64,000 nucleotides of DNA from positions 1-64,000 of the forward strand of contig JAQCGO010000002.1 of NCBI GenBank assembly GCA_027618995.1, given 5' to 3'. The notes beneath the pieces were generated by a model. That model had not been told where the DNA came from. It made no database searches and saw nothing but the letters and a program-made list of their open reading frames with translations. Within the stretch, counting starts at the first letter, position 1; each line of letters opens with the position of its first letter. Shown here one piece after another: positions 27,781-38,901 of the stretch. A program made the position numbers and the translations under genes. Source of the DNA: Pseudomonadota bacterium. GTDB lineage: Bacteria; Pseudomonadota; Gammaproteobacteria; Steroidobacterales; Woeseiaceae.

Positions 27781-28749
27781 ATGCCGAGCTGGCGCCCTAC
27801 TTCGCCTGTCGCTGTCGCGCGCCGCCGCGCCGCCATGCTCGAGCGTGCGCGCGCCTACTTCGCGGCCCGCGACGTGCTGGCCGTGGACACACCTGCACTG
27901 AGCGCGTGGACCTGCACCGATCCGAATATCGACAGCATTACAGCCCAACGAACGCCAACCTCGATCGACTACCTGCAAACATCACCTGAATCCGCCATGA
28001 AATGCCTGCTGGCCGCTGGCTATCCCGATATTTATTCCGTCAGTCGAGTGTTCCGCGCGGGTGAACAGGGCTCGCGCCACCTGGCCGAATTTACCTTGCT
28101 CGAATGGTATCGCCTGGATTTTGATCTGACGGCCATGGTCGCCGACACGATCGCGTTGATTGCGCATTGCCTGATGCAGCCGGAGCTCGAACAACAGGCG
28201 GACGTTCTGGACTATGCGGACGTTTTTCTCGAGCATGCGGGCGTGAACGTGTTCACTGCGAGCGTCGATGATCTGGCGTCAGCATCGCAGGCCGATGATT
28301 CGCTGCGCGCAGCACTGGGTCCGGATCGCGATGCGTGGCTCGATCTGCTGGTCACCTCACACATTGCGCCGGCTTTTGCGCCGGATCGCCTGACGGTGCT
28401 GCGTCATTACCCGCGCAGTCAGGCCGCCCTGGCGCGCCCCTGCCCTGCGGATACGCGTGTCGCGGACCGCTTCGAGGTGTTTCGCGGCACGCTCGAGCTG
28501 GCCAATGGTTATGTGGAGCTGGCCGATGCCAACGAGCAATGCACGCGCTTTGCGGCCGACAATGAACGGCGACAGCAGGCCGGCAAATCGGTCGTGCCCG
28601 GCGACCCTTTGCTGCTTGCGGCGCTGGACAGCGGTCTGCCGGCCTGCGCCGGCGTAGCAGTCGGTTTTGAACGCCTGCAAATGATCTTCGAACAGGTCGA
28701 TGACATTGCTAAAGTCGTGACCTTTGCCGCCAGGAACTCAGATGCCTGA
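27781..28749 (+). CDS. epmA: Elongation factor P--(R)-beta-lysine ligase
   Basis: A 322-residue paralogue of class II lysyl-tRNA synthetase that lacks the anticodon-binding domain and attaches beta-lysine to EF-P. Class II motifs are visible: YLQTSPESAMKCLLAAGYPDIYSVSRVFR split over motif 2 (FRAGEQGSRHLAEFTLLEWYR) and motif 3 (GVAVGFERLQMIFE). The length fits EpmA (about 325). It is cotranscribed with psd and msrC, and its substrate EF-P is encoded convergently 460 bases downstream, with Lys34 in the right context. No epmB is visible in this window. Confidence 0.93.
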   Translation: MPSWRPTSPVAVARRRAAMLERARAYFAARDVLAVDTPALSAWTCTDPNIDSITAQRTPTSIDYLQTSPESAMKCLLAAGYPDIYSVSRVFRAGEQGSRHLAEFTLLEWYRLDFDLTAMVADTIALIAHCLMQPELEQQADVLDYADVFLEHAGVNVFTASVDDLASASQADDSLRAALGPDRDAWLDLLVTSHIAPAFAPDRLTVLRHYPRSQAALARPCPADTRVADRFEVFRGTLELANGYVELADANEQCTRFAADNERRQQAGKSVVPGDPLLLAALDSGLPACAGVAVGFERLQMIFEQVDDIAKVVTFAARNSDA

Positions 28750-29215
28750 GACCGACTACACGATGCTGCGCGCACAGATGCTTGCGCTGTTGGCTAACGA
28801 ACCCGACGCGCTGGCTAATGCCAGCAATTTCGTTGCGCTGTTATTCCAGGCGCTGGAGGACATCAACTGGCTGGGTCTTTATGTATTGCGCGGCGATGAT
28901 TTGGTACTGGGTCCGTTCCATGGATTGCCGGCCTGCGTGCGCATTCCGCTCGGCAAAGGCGTCTGCGGAGCAGCCGCGGCCAGTCGCGCGACGCTACGCA
29001 TCGACGACGTGCACGAATTTCCCGGTCATATCGTTTGTGATGCGGCGTCGCGATCCGAGCTCGTCGTGCCATTGCTGGTCAGCGACAAACTGATTGGCGT
29101 GCTCGATATCGATAGTCCGTCGGTCGGTCGCTTCAGCGCCGCGGATCAGGCGGGGGTAGAAATGATCTGCGCAGCCTATTGTGAACTGCAGGGCGCGAGA
29201 CCCGGCTTTATCTGA
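28742..29215 (+). CDS. msrC: Free methionine-(R)-sulfoxide reductase (GAF domain)
   Basis: A 157-residue GAF-fold enzyme that reduces free Met-R-sulfoxide with thioredoxin. The three redox cysteines are conserved: [20 protein letters not shown] and GHIVCDAAS, and the ending of the domain reads [17 protein letters not shown]. Start at 28742 overlaps the epmA stop by 8 bases; a longer frame opening at 28724 is unlikely. It converges with efp, with the two stops overlapping by about 8 bases. Confidence 0.92.
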   Translation: MPETDYTMLRAQMLALLANEPDALANASNFVALLFQALEDINWLGLYVLRGDDLVLGPFHGLPACVRIPLGKGVCGAAAASRATLRIDDVHEFPGHIVCDAASRSELVVPLLVSDKLIGVLDIDSPSVGRFSAADQAGVEMICAAYCELQGARPGFI

Positions 29216-29774
29216 CGCGCGACACGTACTCGCGTATGCGGGTATCCACCTTGACCACATCGCCCCGGTCAATAAACAGCGGTACGCGCACGACGGCCCC
29301 GGTCGTCAGCTTCGCCGGCTTGCCGCCGCCACTGGCCGTGTCTCCCTTGACGCCCGGATCGGTTTCGAAGACCTCGAGCTCGACGAAATTCGGCGGCACC
29401 ACAACCAGCGGTGAGTTGTTCCAGAGCGTGACCTGGCAAATATCACCGTCACTAATCCAGTCGGTTGCATCGCTGACCGCTTTCTCGTCGGCCGCGTATT
29501 GCTCAAAGGTCTCCGGCACCATGAAATGCCAGAACTGACCATCGCTATAAAGATATTGCATATCGGTGTCCATCACGTCAGCTGCTTCGACGTTCTCACC
29601 CGATTTGAAAGTCTTGTCGATGGTCTTGCCGGTCTTCAGATTGCGCAGGCGTACACGGCTGAATGCCTGGCCCTTGCCAGGTTTGACAAACTCGTTATCG
29701 ACAATCACGCAGGGATCATTGTCCAAGATGATCTTGAGCCCTGAGCGAAACTCGCTGGTGTTTAAACTGGCCAT
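29208..29774 (-). CDS. efp: Translation elongation factor P
   Basis: A 188-residue three-domain factor that relieves ribosome stalling at polyproline. The modification loop reads [10 protein letters not shown] with Lys34, the residue beta-lysylated by EpmA. The C-terminal signature [16 protein letters not shown] is intact. The true start is 29774 ([12 protein letters not shown]), not the longer frame that runs to 29891. Having Lys34 in a PGKGQ context agrees with the beta-lysine pathway and with epmA on the opposite strand nearby. Confidence 0.97.
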   Translation of the reverse strand: MASLNTSEFRSGLKIILDNDPCVIVDNEFVKPGKGQAFSRVRLRNLKTGKTIDKTFKSGENVEAADVMDTDMQYLYSDGQFWHFMVPETFEQYAADEKAVSDATDWISDGDICQVTLWNNSPLVVVPPNFVELEVFETDPGVKGDTASGGGKPAKLTTGAVVRVPLFIDRGDVVKVDTRIREYVSRVR

Positions 29775-29779
29775 ATTTA

Positions 29780-30385
29780 TTGCTCGTATCCCGGTTGCGG
29801 CGGCGCCTATCATACCCGAGCCGCAAGACGGCACCAGCCCCCGTCCAATCCCCGCAAAAAGCCCCCCAATCCGGCCGGAAAGTAGAGTCAATCCTCGAAA
29901 GTGAAGTGCTGCCGGACGTCAATGACATCGATGACGATTACGACATGTCAGTTATTGTCGACGCCACCAAGATGCCCGTGCCGGAAGACATCACGCAGAA
30001 AGACCTAGCAGCCACTCCCATGGATACCAGCGACGAGACGCTGATTACAGGCGATTACACCGTGAGCCATGAGGTTGATTACACGGTTCTGGAGCAGGAC
30101 TACGAAGATGAGTTCACGGCGACCCAGGCGCTGAACATCGAGATCGTCCGCGCCACCACGGAGCTCGCTGCACGCATGGATGACGAGTATGGCTATGACG
30201 AGAACACATCCGAAATGTCCATGGCCTCGGTAACGGCACTCAATATTACCGCGCAGCTGCCAGCGAACAACGACGACGACATCAGCGACCTGGATGACAC
30301 CGGCATCAATGAAGCCGTCACCGTGGACATGAGTATCGACGACGTCACGGTGGAAATGCCGCTTAAGAAAGGCAAGTCCGCCTAA
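29780..30385 (+). CDS. Highly acidic protein of unknown function, possibly 5'-truncated
   Basis: An open frame of up to 201 codons from a TTG at 29780. The first about 35 residues are basic and look different from the rest; from about 29890 on the product is strongly acidic ([56 protein letters not shown]) with regular Met/Thr/Asp spacing. No signal peptide or transmembrane helix is visible. The start cannot be fixed: the frame opens against the efp start region, and no clear ribosome-binding site precedes TTG or the ATG at 29945. It could be the tail of a longer membrane-anchored protein that lost its 5' end. I do not recognise a named family with certainty. Confidence 0.55.
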   Translation: MLVSRLRRRLSYPSRKTAPAPVQSPQKAPQSGRKVESILESEVLPDVNDIDDDYDMSVIVDATKMPVPEDITQKDLAATPMDTSDETLITGDYTVSHEVDYTVLEQDYEDEFTATQALNIEIVRATTELAARMDDEYGYDENTSEMSMASVTALNITAQLPANNDDDISDLDDTGINEAVTVDMSIDDVTVEMPLKKGKSA

Positions 30386-30387
30386 AG

Positions 30388-30400
30388 AGGGTCAGACCCT
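30388..30400. repeat. GGGTC-A-GACCC palindromic element, copy B
   Basis: A 13-base palindrome (AGGGTCAGACCCT) lies three bases after the acidic gene and four bases before the parC stop, in a convergent gene junction. It is a shorter version of the element at 20065-20095 and 51464-51480. Confidence 0.55.
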
Positions 30401-30404
30401 TGCA

Positions 30405-32657
30405 TTATTCGGCGCTTACACCCAGCAGTCGATCCACATTGCGCCAGCCGCGTGGCAGAAGGCTGCCGCGCAGGGCTCGTTCGCCATAGTAAGCGTCCGT
30501 GTCGTTCCACTTGATCGTCATCATGCGCTCGCCACAATGCACCTGCAGATTGCCATCCTCCGCAACGACGGCAGCGGCGATCATTCGCTCTTCACCGGCG
30601 GCGTATTTCTTACCGGGAATATTGATGAGTTTGTTGCCCTTGCCTTTCGCAAGTTCGGGCAGCTCGTCCATTTCAAACAACAGCAATCGACCGATCGAGC
30701 TGACCGCCGCGATCAGGCATTCCGCGCTCGCCGGAACCGGCGCCGGAACTACGGCCCGGCCGCCCGCCGGGATGCGCAGGATCGCTTTCCCCGCTTTGTT
30801 GCGCGTCACCAGGTCGCCGAGCGTGGTGATGAAGCCATAACCGGCATCACTGGCCAGCAAATATTTCTGCTCCGCCTCACCGATCATCGCACCGCAGAAC
30901 TCAGCACCGTCAGGCGAATTGAAATGACTCGACAATGGCTCGCCCTGCCCCCTGGCCGAAGCGAGGGTACCGGCCAGGACGCTGTAGACGCGGCCCGTGC
31001 TGTCGATAAACATGGCGAGCTGATTGCTGCGCCCGCACGCAGCCGCGAGATAGCCATCGCCCGCCTTATAACTGAGCGCGAGCACATCGACCTCGTGCCC
31101 TTTCGCCGCACGGACAAAGCCGCGCTGCGACAGGATGACTGTGACCGGCTCACTCGAAACCAGTTGCGACTCGTCCAGTGCCTGCGCGGCCTCACGTTCC
31201 ACGATGACGGTCCGGCGAGCGTCACTATAGGCTTCGGCATCCTCCAGGATTTCGTCCTTGATCAGATTCTTGAGGCGCGCCGCGCTTTTCAGGGTCTGGT
31301 TGAGGCTATCCTGTTCGGCGCTGAGCTCATCCTGTTCGCCCCGGATCTTCATCTCCTCCAGCTTGGCCAGGTTGCGCAGCCGCAGATTCAGAATTGCCTC
31401 AGCCTGAATATCGCTGAGTTTGAAGCGACGCATCAGGACTGGTTTCGGTTCGTCCTCGTTGCGAATAATCCTGATCACCTCGTCGATACTCAGGTAGGCG
31501 ATCAGCAGGCCGTCGAGGATGTGCAGGCGTTCGCTGACGATTTGCAGGCGATGCCTGAGTCGACGTTTGACCGTGTCAGTGCGAAAACTGAGCCATTCGC
31601 TGAGAAGGCTGAGCAGGTTGAACGCCTGTGGCCGACCATCCAGGCCTATGACATTCATATTGACGCGAACGGTGCGCTCCAGTGACGTGGTCGAAAACAG
31701 GTGCGACATCAGCTCGTCCGTGTCGACCCGATTTGATTTCGGGCTGATAACGAGTCGCGTCGGATCCTCATGATCGGACTCGTCGCGCAGATCCTCGACC
31801 TGCGACAACTTCTTATTGCGCATCTGGGTGGCGATCTGTTCCAGTATCTTGCCGCCCGATATCTGGTACGGCAACGCAGTAATGATGATGTCGCCATCTT
31901 CGACCTTGTATGAGGCACGCAGGCGCAGAGTGCCGCTGCCGCTCGCGTAGATCTGCTTGATGTCCTCGCGCGGCGACACGAGCTCACCGCCGGTCGGATA
32001 GTCGGGCCCCTTGATGTGTTTCATCAGGGCCACAAGCGTTGCGGAAGGATTGTCGATCAGGTGAATCAACGCGCTCGCGACCTCTTTGAGGTTGTGCGGC
32101 GGTACATCGGTCGACAGCCCGACCGCGATACCGGTCGTCCCGTTGAGCAACAGATTGGGCAGGCGTGCCGGCAACACCACGGGCTCGTTCATCGTGCCAT
32201 CGAAATTCGGCACCCAGTCGACGGTGCCGTGCGCCAGTTCCTGCAGCAGGCTCTTTGCATACGCCTTGAGCCGCGATTCCGTATAACGCATCGCAGCGAA
32301 GGACTTCGGGTCGTCCGTCGAACCCCAGTTGCCCTGACCGTCAACGATCGGGTAGCGATAGGAAAAGTCCTGCGCCATCAACACCATGGCTTCATAACAG
32401 GCCGAATCACCGTGCGGATGAAACTTGCCGATGACATCACCGACTGTACGCGCGGACTTCTTCGGCTTCTGCCCGGCCGACAGGCCAAGCTCGCTCATCG
32501 CGTAAATGATTCGACGTTGTACCGGCTTCAGGCCATCGCCGATCTGCGGCAGCGCGCGATCGAGGATGACGTACATCGAATAGTCGAGATACGCCTTTTC
32601 GGTGTAGTCCCGGAGTGACTGCTGTTCCACGCCCTCGAGATTCAGACTGTTTTGCAT
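30405..32657 (-). CDS. parC: DNA topoisomerase IV subunit A
   Basis: A 750-residue type IIA topoisomerase subunit that decatenates daughter chromosomes. The N-terminal breakage-reunion domain has the active-site Tyr in [13 protein letters not shown] (about 121), and the quinolone-determining region contains [14 protein letters not shown] with Ser and Glu, the wild-type susceptible residues. A C-terminal beta-pinwheel domain follows. The length matches E. coli ParC (752). It lies three bases downstream of parE. Confidence 0.97.
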   Translation of the reverse strand: MQNSLNLEGVEQQSLRDYTEKAYLDYSMYVILDRALPQIGDGLKPVQRRIIYAMSELGLSAGQKPKKSARTVGDVIGKFHPHGDSACYEAMVLMAQDFSYRYPIVDGQGNWGSTDDPKSFAAMRYTESRLKAYAKSLLQELAHGTVDWVPNFDGTMNEPVVLPARLPNLLLNGTTGIAVGLSTDVPPHNLKEVASALIHLIDNPSATLVALMKHIKGPDYPTGGELVSPREDIKQIYASGSGTLRLRASYKVEDGDIIITALPYQISGGKILEQIATQMRNKKLSQVEDLRDESDHEDPTRLVISPKSNRVDTDELMSHLFSTTSLERTVRVNMNVIGLDGRPQAFNLLSLLSEWLSFRTDTVKRRLRHRLQIVSERLHILDGLLIAYLSIDEVIRIIRNEDEPKPVLMRRFKLSDIQAEAILNLRLRNLAKLEEMKIRGEQDELSAEQDSLNQTLKSAARLKNLIKDEILEDAEAYSDARRTVIVEREAAQALDESQLVSSEPVTVILSQRGFVRAAKGHEVDVLALSYKAGDGYLAAACGRSNQLAMFIDSTGRVYSVLAGTLASARGQGEPLSSHFNSPDGAEFCGAMIGEAEQKYLLASDAGYGFITTLGDLVTRNKAGKAILRIPAGGRAVVPAPVPASAECLIAAVSSIGRLLLFEMDELPELAKGKGNKLINIPGKKYAAGEERMIAAAVVAEDGNLQVHCGERMMTIKWNDTDAYYGERALRGSLLPRGWRNVDRLLGVSAE

Positions 32658-32660
32658 GCT

Positions 32661-34547
<1,887 letters not shown>

Positions 34548-34617
34548 TTATCAGATTTTCAGAGGTTGCCCGGAAACACGGCGGGATTCTAGCTCGATTG
34601 CCCGAGCCATGCACTGC

Positions 34618-35217
34618 TTAGTCGAGGTCGGCGAGCAGGGATGTGCGAATGTTCGCGGCGACCGGGGAAATTTCGGCGCGGTAATTGGGATGATCAATAC
34701 CCGCCGCGAGCGCTGCGCCACTTTTTAACGCGGCAACGTGCTCTGAACTGAGTTCAAAGCGCAGGAAGTGAACGGCCGATGTTTTCGTCGCATCGGATCG
34801 ATCCATGTCCTCATCGGCGATGGCCATGCAGCGCGGCAATTCGCCGATCTGCAGGTAGACGCAATCCTCGATACCAACCAGCTCTGCGAGCATGACGCGT
34901 CGTTCCTCCGCCTCGGGAAACTCGATCATGAATGTCGCCTTCCAGTTGCTGCCGTCCGGAATCAGCGGGTTGTAAGCTGCCAGCTCTTCGTTAATGGCCG
35001 CGGCCTCGAAAATCCGTTCAATGCGCAGCATCTCCTGGACCTGGTATTGCATCGTCAGCCGATCTTCAAAATACAACGCCGCGTTTGTGCCCAGATCCAG
35101 TCGACGATTGCGCTTGTGGTCCAGCACGGTATCGCGAAAGGCCGCACGCTTTTCGGCGTACTGTTCGAGACTAAACAGATCCTGGCGGGTCAGTTTCTGC
35201 ACGAGCCTAGATGCCAT
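34618..35217 (-). CDS. DUF3501 family protein
   Basis: A 199-residue cytoplasmic protein beginning MASRLVQKLTRQDLFSLEQY. The family motif EDRLTMQYQVQEMLRIERI (about 53-71) and LRFELSSEHVAALKSG near the end are typical. The function is unknown. Its start overlaps the stop of the upstream Fe-S protein by 11 bases; a longer frame to 35376 lies inside that gene and is rejected. DUF3501 proteins are repeatedly found with this Fe-S protein and a rubrerythrin, which suggests a shared oxidative-stress or redox task. Confidence 0.85.
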   Translation of the reverse strand: MASRLVQKLTRQDLFSLEQYAEKRAAFRDTVLDHKRNRRLDLGTNAALYFEDRLTMQYQVQEMLRIERIFEAAAINEELAAYNPLIPDGSNWKATFMIEFPEAEERRVMLAELVGIEDCVYLQIGELPRCMAIADEDMDRSDATKTSAVHFLRFELSSEHVAALKSGAALAAGIDHPNYRAEISPVAANIRTSLLADLD

Positions 35218-36541
35218 AGGCCTGCCGCAGCAGGCCCATCGGGTGTTCGCCGGTCTGTCCATCGAGCCCCTGCGCGATCTGCTCGGCGGCCATCGGGCAG
35301 TCGCTGATGAAATGATCGGCCTTACTCTCAGTGACCTTGTTGACCACCGGGCGCGCGATCTTTCTCGCGATGGCATGAAATTCTTTCTTCACCGCATAGG
35401 TGCCGTCATGGCCCGAACAACGCTCAATGGCTTGCACCGTCGTATCCGGCACGAGCTGCAAGGTGTCGCGCGTTTTCAAGCCAATATTCTGTACCCGCAG
35501 ATGACAAGGCACCTGGTATGCGACCTTGCCCAGTGAACGTGCGAAGTCAGTCCGCAACCGGCCATCCTTGTGTCGCAGCATCAGGTACTCGAACGGGTCA
35601 TACATGGCATCGCGCACTTTGAGCACAGCCAGGTCATGCGGAAACATCAGCGGCAATTCCTGCTTGAACATGAGCGTACAGGATGGAATCGGTGTCACGA
35701 TGTCCCAGCCCCGATCCACCCAGTCTGCGAGGATCGGAATATTAATTTCCTTCGCCTTCGCGACTGCCGCGAGATCGCCGAGCTCGAGCTTCGGCATACC
35801 ACAGCAAACTTCCTTTTCGGCCAGGGCGACCGGTATGCCATTGTGCTCATACACGGCCACGAGATCTTCATTCATGGATGGCAGATTGCGATTGCCATAG
35901 CAGGTGACATACAACAATACCTTGCCTCGCGTATTAGCCGTCGGCGTGGCCGCCCGGTCATCGGCATTGCGGCGCGTCCGCAGGCGTTTCCGCGCGGTGT
36001 TCGAGTGGTATTCCGGAATCAGCGCATCGGGATGCACGCCGAGTGTACTCTCGAGTATCTTTCGACCAACGCTGCTCCGGTTACTCGCATTTACAACCTG
36101 CACAACGACCGGGATACCGGCGAGTTTGCCGACCGTATCGGTTGAGCTCAGCACGCGATCACGCAGTGACGCTCCCTGCTTCTTAAAGCGCGCCGCCTTG
36201 GCGCGCAACATCAGGTGCGGAAAGTCGACATTCCATTCATGCGGCGGCACGTAAGGGCATTTGGACATGTAACACATGTCGCACAGATAACAGTTGTCGA
36301 CTACGTTCCAGTAAACGGGTTTCGGTACCGTATCTACTTCCATGCTGTCCGATGCGTCGATCGCATCGAACAGCGTTGGAAACGAATTGCACAGATTGAA
36401 GCAGCGGCGGCAGCCGTGGCAGATATCGAAGACGCGCTCGAGTTCCTCAAATAATTGAGGCTCGTCATAAAATGCGTCGCTTTGCCAGTCGAGAGCATGG
36501 CGAGTGGGAGCCTCAAGGCTCCCCTCCCGTTTGTCGGGCAT
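35207..36541 (-). CDS. Heterodisulfide-reductase-related Fe-S oxidoreductase (GlpC-like)
   Basis: A 444-residue protein. Two CxxCxxC..C clusters (CHGCRRCFNLCNSFP and CYLCDMCYMSKCPYVP) indicate two [4Fe-4S] centres. The C-terminal half has cysteine-rich CCG-type modules (VCCGMPKLELGDL, YQVPCHLRVQN, ERCSGHDGTYAVKKE) as in GlpC and HdrB. It should carry electrons in the cytoplasm or at the membrane face; the substrate is unknown. It is the middle gene of the rubrerythrin / Fe-S protein / DUF3501 operon, starting one base before the rubrerythrin stop region and overlapping DUF3501. Confidence 0.87.
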   Translation of the reverse strand: MPDKREGSLEAPTRHALDWQSDAFYDEPQLFEELERVFDICHGCRRCFNLCNSFPTLFDAIDASDSMEVDTVPKPVYWNVVDNCYLCDMCYMSKCPYVPPHEWNVDFPHLMLRAKAARFKKQGASLRDRVLSSTDTVGKLAGIPVVVQVVNASNRSSVGRKILESTLGVHPDALIPEYHSNTARKRLRTRRNADDRAATPTANTRGKVLLYVTCYGNRNLPSMNEDLVAVYEHNGIPVALAEKEVCCGMPKLELGDLAAVAKAKEINIPILADWVDRGWDIVTPIPSCTLMFKQELPLMFPHDLAVLKVRDAMYDPFEYLMLRHKDGRLRTDFARSLGKVAYQVPCHLRVQNIGLKTRDTLQLVPDTTVQAIERCSGHDGTYAVKKEFHAIARKIARPVVNKVTESKADHFISDCPMAAEQIAQGLDGQTGEHPMGLLRQAYGI

Positions 36542-36542
36542 G

Positions 36543-36962
36543 CTACTTGTCTAGTGCGTCGAGGGCTTTCTGAAAGCGGTTGGCGTGCGAACGCTCGGCT
36601 TTTGCGAGGGTTTCGAACCAATCTGCGATTTCGCCAAATTTCTCGGCGCGTGCCGTCTTTGCCATGCCCGGGTACATATCGGTGTACTCATGCGTTTCAC
36701 CGGCAATCGCGGCGGCCAGGTTATCGGCGGTAGGGCCGATCGGCAGACCGGTAGCCGGATCACCGGTGGCTTCAAGATATTCCAGATGCCCATGGGCGTG
36801 TCCGGTCTCACCCTCGGCGGTCGAACGAAACACGGCGGCAACGTCGTTGTAACCTTCAACGTCGGCTTTCGCGGCAAAGTACAAATAACGGCGATTGGCT
36901 TGCGACTCGCCTGCAAATGCGTCCTTCAGATTTCCTTCGGTCTTGCTGCCCTTCAGTGCCAT
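36543..36962 (-). CDS. Rubrerythrin-type diiron protein without rubredoxin domain
   Basis: A 139-residue ferritin-like protein. The diiron ligand motifs are visible: AGESQANRRYLYF, AEGETGHAHGHLEYL, GETHEYTDMYPGMAKTA and KAERSHANRFQKAL. Classical rubrerythrins (about 190 residues) end with a rubredoxin-like Fe(SCys)4 domain; this one lacks it, so it probably takes electrons from another protein, perhaps the Fe-S protein next door. It is a likely peroxide-reducing enzyme. It is the first gene of the operon; a perfect inverted repeat lies 33 bases upstream of the ATG. Confidence 0.88.
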   Translation of the reverse strand: MALKGSKTEGNLKDAFAGESQANRRYLYFAAKADVEGYNDVAAVFRSTAEGETGHAHGHLEYLEATGDPATGLPIGPTADNLAAAIAGETHEYTDMYPGMAKTARAEKFGEIADWFETLAKAERSHANRFQKALDALDK

Positions 36963-36994
36963 ATCCAGTCCTCTTCAGTGAGAATCGAAATAAA

Positions 36995-37009
36995 TTAGAC
37001 CAAGTCTAA
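36995..37009 (-). promoter_or_regulatory. Putative operator palindrome upstream of the rubrerythrin operon
   Basis: On the minus strand TTAGACTTGGTCTAA is a perfect 6-3-6 inverted repeat within an AT-rich stretch, 33 bases before the rubrerythrin start. Its size and position suit a dimeric redox or iron regulator of the Rrf2 or Fur type, but I cannot name the protein. Confidence 0.4.
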
Positions 37010-37129
37010 GATGCTCGAAACTTTATCTGCTTGCACTATACAAGTCAATGCAGCCGGCCGTCAGCCCTGCCTGCGCCACGGCAACTAGTGCTTCCTGACT
37101 GCAACGAATTGAGTAAACTGTGCCGCGCT

Positions 37130-37369
37130 ATGACCGCTAAAAAATCCTTGAATCTCGAAAAATCACTGGCCGACCTTGAATCGCTGGTCGACGAACTCGA
37201 ATCCGGCGACCTGCCGCTCGAAAAAGCCATGCAAAAATTTGAGGACGGCATCAAGCTGACGCGCCAATGTCAGGCTGCACTCAAAGAGGCCGAGCAAAAG
37301 GTTTTGATTCTCATGCAGTCGGCCGGTGGCGAGGAATTGCTCGAATCGTTTGATCCGGAAGACAATTAA
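37130..37369 (+). CDS. xseB: Exodeoxyribonuclease VII small subunit
   Basis: A 79-residue helical protein that with XseA forms exonuclease VII. It shows the family pattern NLEKSLADLESLVDELESGD followed by LPLEKAMQKFEDGIKLTRQC. The start at 37130 (MTAKKSLN) gives the standard length of about 80; the frame extends upstream to 37031 without coding character. In many Gammaproteobacteria xseB is followed by ispA and dxs. Here it is followed by a terminator and a convergent amidohydrolase, so that cluster is not kept. Confidence 0.93.
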   Translation: MTAKKSLNLEKSLADLESLVDELESGDLPLEKAMQKFEDGIKLTRQCQAALKEAEQKVLILMQSAGGEELLESFDPEDN

Positions 37370-37394
37370 CGGTCGGTAGTCAGCAGTCCGGTAA

Positions 37395-37443
37395 TTTTTC
37401 GCCGCAATGGCTCGCTGCGCTGCGCTTTATTTGCGGCGAAAAA
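37395..37443. terminator. Bidirectional hairpin terminator between xseB and the amidohydrolase
   Basis: TTTTTCGCCGCAA (37395-37407) and TTGCGGCGAAAAA (37431-37443) form a perfect 13-bp stem with a 23-base loop, ending in T-runs on either strand. It sits between two convergent genes and would serve both. Confidence 0.75.
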
Positions 37444-37479
37444 CAACCCTCCTGCTGACCTCCAGCTTCTGACGATTTA

Positions 37480-38796
37480 TCAGTCACCCATCAATTCGAG
37501 CAATGCCACGACTGAGGATTCGACGCCGAGTCGCACTGATGGCTCGGGTGCGATTTTGAATAACGGCGAGTGATGACTCGCGATCGCAGGGCCGCCAGCT
37601 TGCGCGGCCGCAAGATCGGCCGCCGGCGTGCCGCCAACCGACCAGTAGATTGCGGCCTTGGTCGGCGCCACCATGAAGCGTGAAAAATCCTCGCCAGCCA
37701 TGCCCGGACCAATCACCGCCGTGATCGCCTGCTCACCAAACGCATCGATCCAGGCCGCCCGTACGCGCTCGCCGAGGCGCATGTCATTGACGACGGGCGG
37801 CGTCGTTTCGCTTGCGATAATTACTTCGGGCAACCTGTCCTCAGGCAAGCCTGCTGCTCTGCCAATATTGACCGCAATTCGCTCGATGCCATCGAGCAGG
37901 TATTGGCGAACTTCGGGATTGACATTACGTACCGTGAGTTGCAGGTGAGCCGAGTCGGAAATAATGTTGTGCTTGGTACCCGCATGAAAAGAACCGACCG
38001 TGACTACGGCCGGTTCGCGCGGTGGAATTTCACGCGACACGAGCGTCTGCAGCGCCAGAACGATCTGTGCGCCAATCACGATCGGGTCTTTGGTGGTATG
38101 CGGGGAGGCGCCATGGCCGCCAATACCGTGCACAATAATGTCGACCGAATCGACGCCGGCATAAGGCGCGCCAACGAGATTGATCTTGCCGGTCTCTCCA
38201 CCGCTCTCGACGTGAAATGCAAGCGCGTAGTCAGGCGCACCGAAGCGCTCCCAGATATTGTCGTCGAGCATCATCCTGGCACCCAAACTTCGCTCTTCCG
38301 CTGGTTGCACAACCAGCATCAGCGTGCCGCTCCAGTCCTCTTTGCGCGCAACCATCTGCCGCGCCGTACCGACCAGACTCGTAATGTGTACGTCATGTCC
38401 GCAGGCATGCATTACGTAAACCGTATTGCCTGTAATCGGGTCGGTCTGCTGCGCGCGCGATAAATTGGGCAGGCCGGATTTTTCCTCCACCGGCAGCCCA
38501 TCCATGTCAGCGCGCATCATGACCAATGGGCCCGCACCGTTTTCAAGTATGCCGACCACTCCCGTCCCGCCCACGCCTTCGGTGACCACGAACCCGGCGG
38601 CCCGTAGCTCGGCGGCCATGCGCTTCGCGGTCTCGGTCTCAAGCAGGGACAATTCCGGATTGCGATGAAAGTGATCCCAGAGCACCGCGAGGTGATCGTC
38701 GTAGTCCTGCTTGACGCTGGCAGCGAGATCATCGGCTGATGCCGGCGCGGTCAGAATCAGGCACGCGCTGACGAGCGCGGGGAAAAATCTGTTCAT
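37480..38796 (-). CDS. Exported M20D-family amidohydrolase (hippurate-hydrolase-like)
   Basis: A 438-residue metal-dependent amidohydrolase with an N-terminal signal peptide (RFFPALVSACLILTAPASA). M20D metal-site motifs are present: MRADMDGLPVEE, MHACGHDVHITSLVGTARQM, QPAEERSLGARMML, and the dimerisation-domain stretch HGIGGHGASPHTTKDP. The substrate may be an N-acyl or N-aminoacyl amino acid; this cannot be settled from sequence. Periplasmic location is inferred. It follows the interrupted kinase locus on the same strand, with a REP-like doublet in the gap, and converges on xseB. Confidence 0.88.
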   Translation of the reverse strand: MNRFFPALVSACLILTAPASADDLAASVKQDYDDHLAVLWDHFHRNPELSLLETETAKRMAAELRAAGFVVTEGVGGTGVVGILENGAGPLVMMRADMDGLPVEEKSGLPNLSRAQQTDPITGNTVYVMHACGHDVHITSLVGTARQMVARKEDWSGTLMLVVQPAEERSLGARMMLDDNIWERFGAPDYALAFHVESGGETGKINLVGAPYAGVDSVDIIVHGIGGHGASPHTTKDPIVIGAQIVLALQTLVSREIPPREPAVVTVGSFHAGTKHNIISDSAHLQLTVRNVNPEVRQYLLDGIERIAVNIGRAAGLPEDRLPEVIIASETTPPVVNDMRLGERVRAAWIDAFGEQAITAVIGPGMAGEDFSRFMVAPTKAAIYWSVGGTPAADLAAAQAGGPAIASHHSPLFKIAPEPSVRLGVESSVVALLELMGD

Positions 38797-38844
38797 GGTG
38801 GCCCTCTGGGTTGAAATTCAGGGCCTAGTGTATCTCAGGACGGA

Positions 38845-38891
38845 TCGCCCGCATGGCGGCCTCCCACGGAACCGGCATGGCCGGCTCCCAC
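38845..38891. repeat. REP-like palindromic doublet, copy B
   Basis: Two direct units, TCGCCCGCATGGCGGCCTCCC (38845-38865, followed by AC) and ACCGGCATGGCCGGCTCCC (38871-38889), each contain a GC-rich palindrome around GCATGGC. The pair lies between the kinase locus and the amidohydrolase and matches copies at 11929-11988 and 51486-51543 in orientation and spacing. Confidence 0.7.
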
Positions 38892-38901
38892 CAAAAAGCG
38901 A

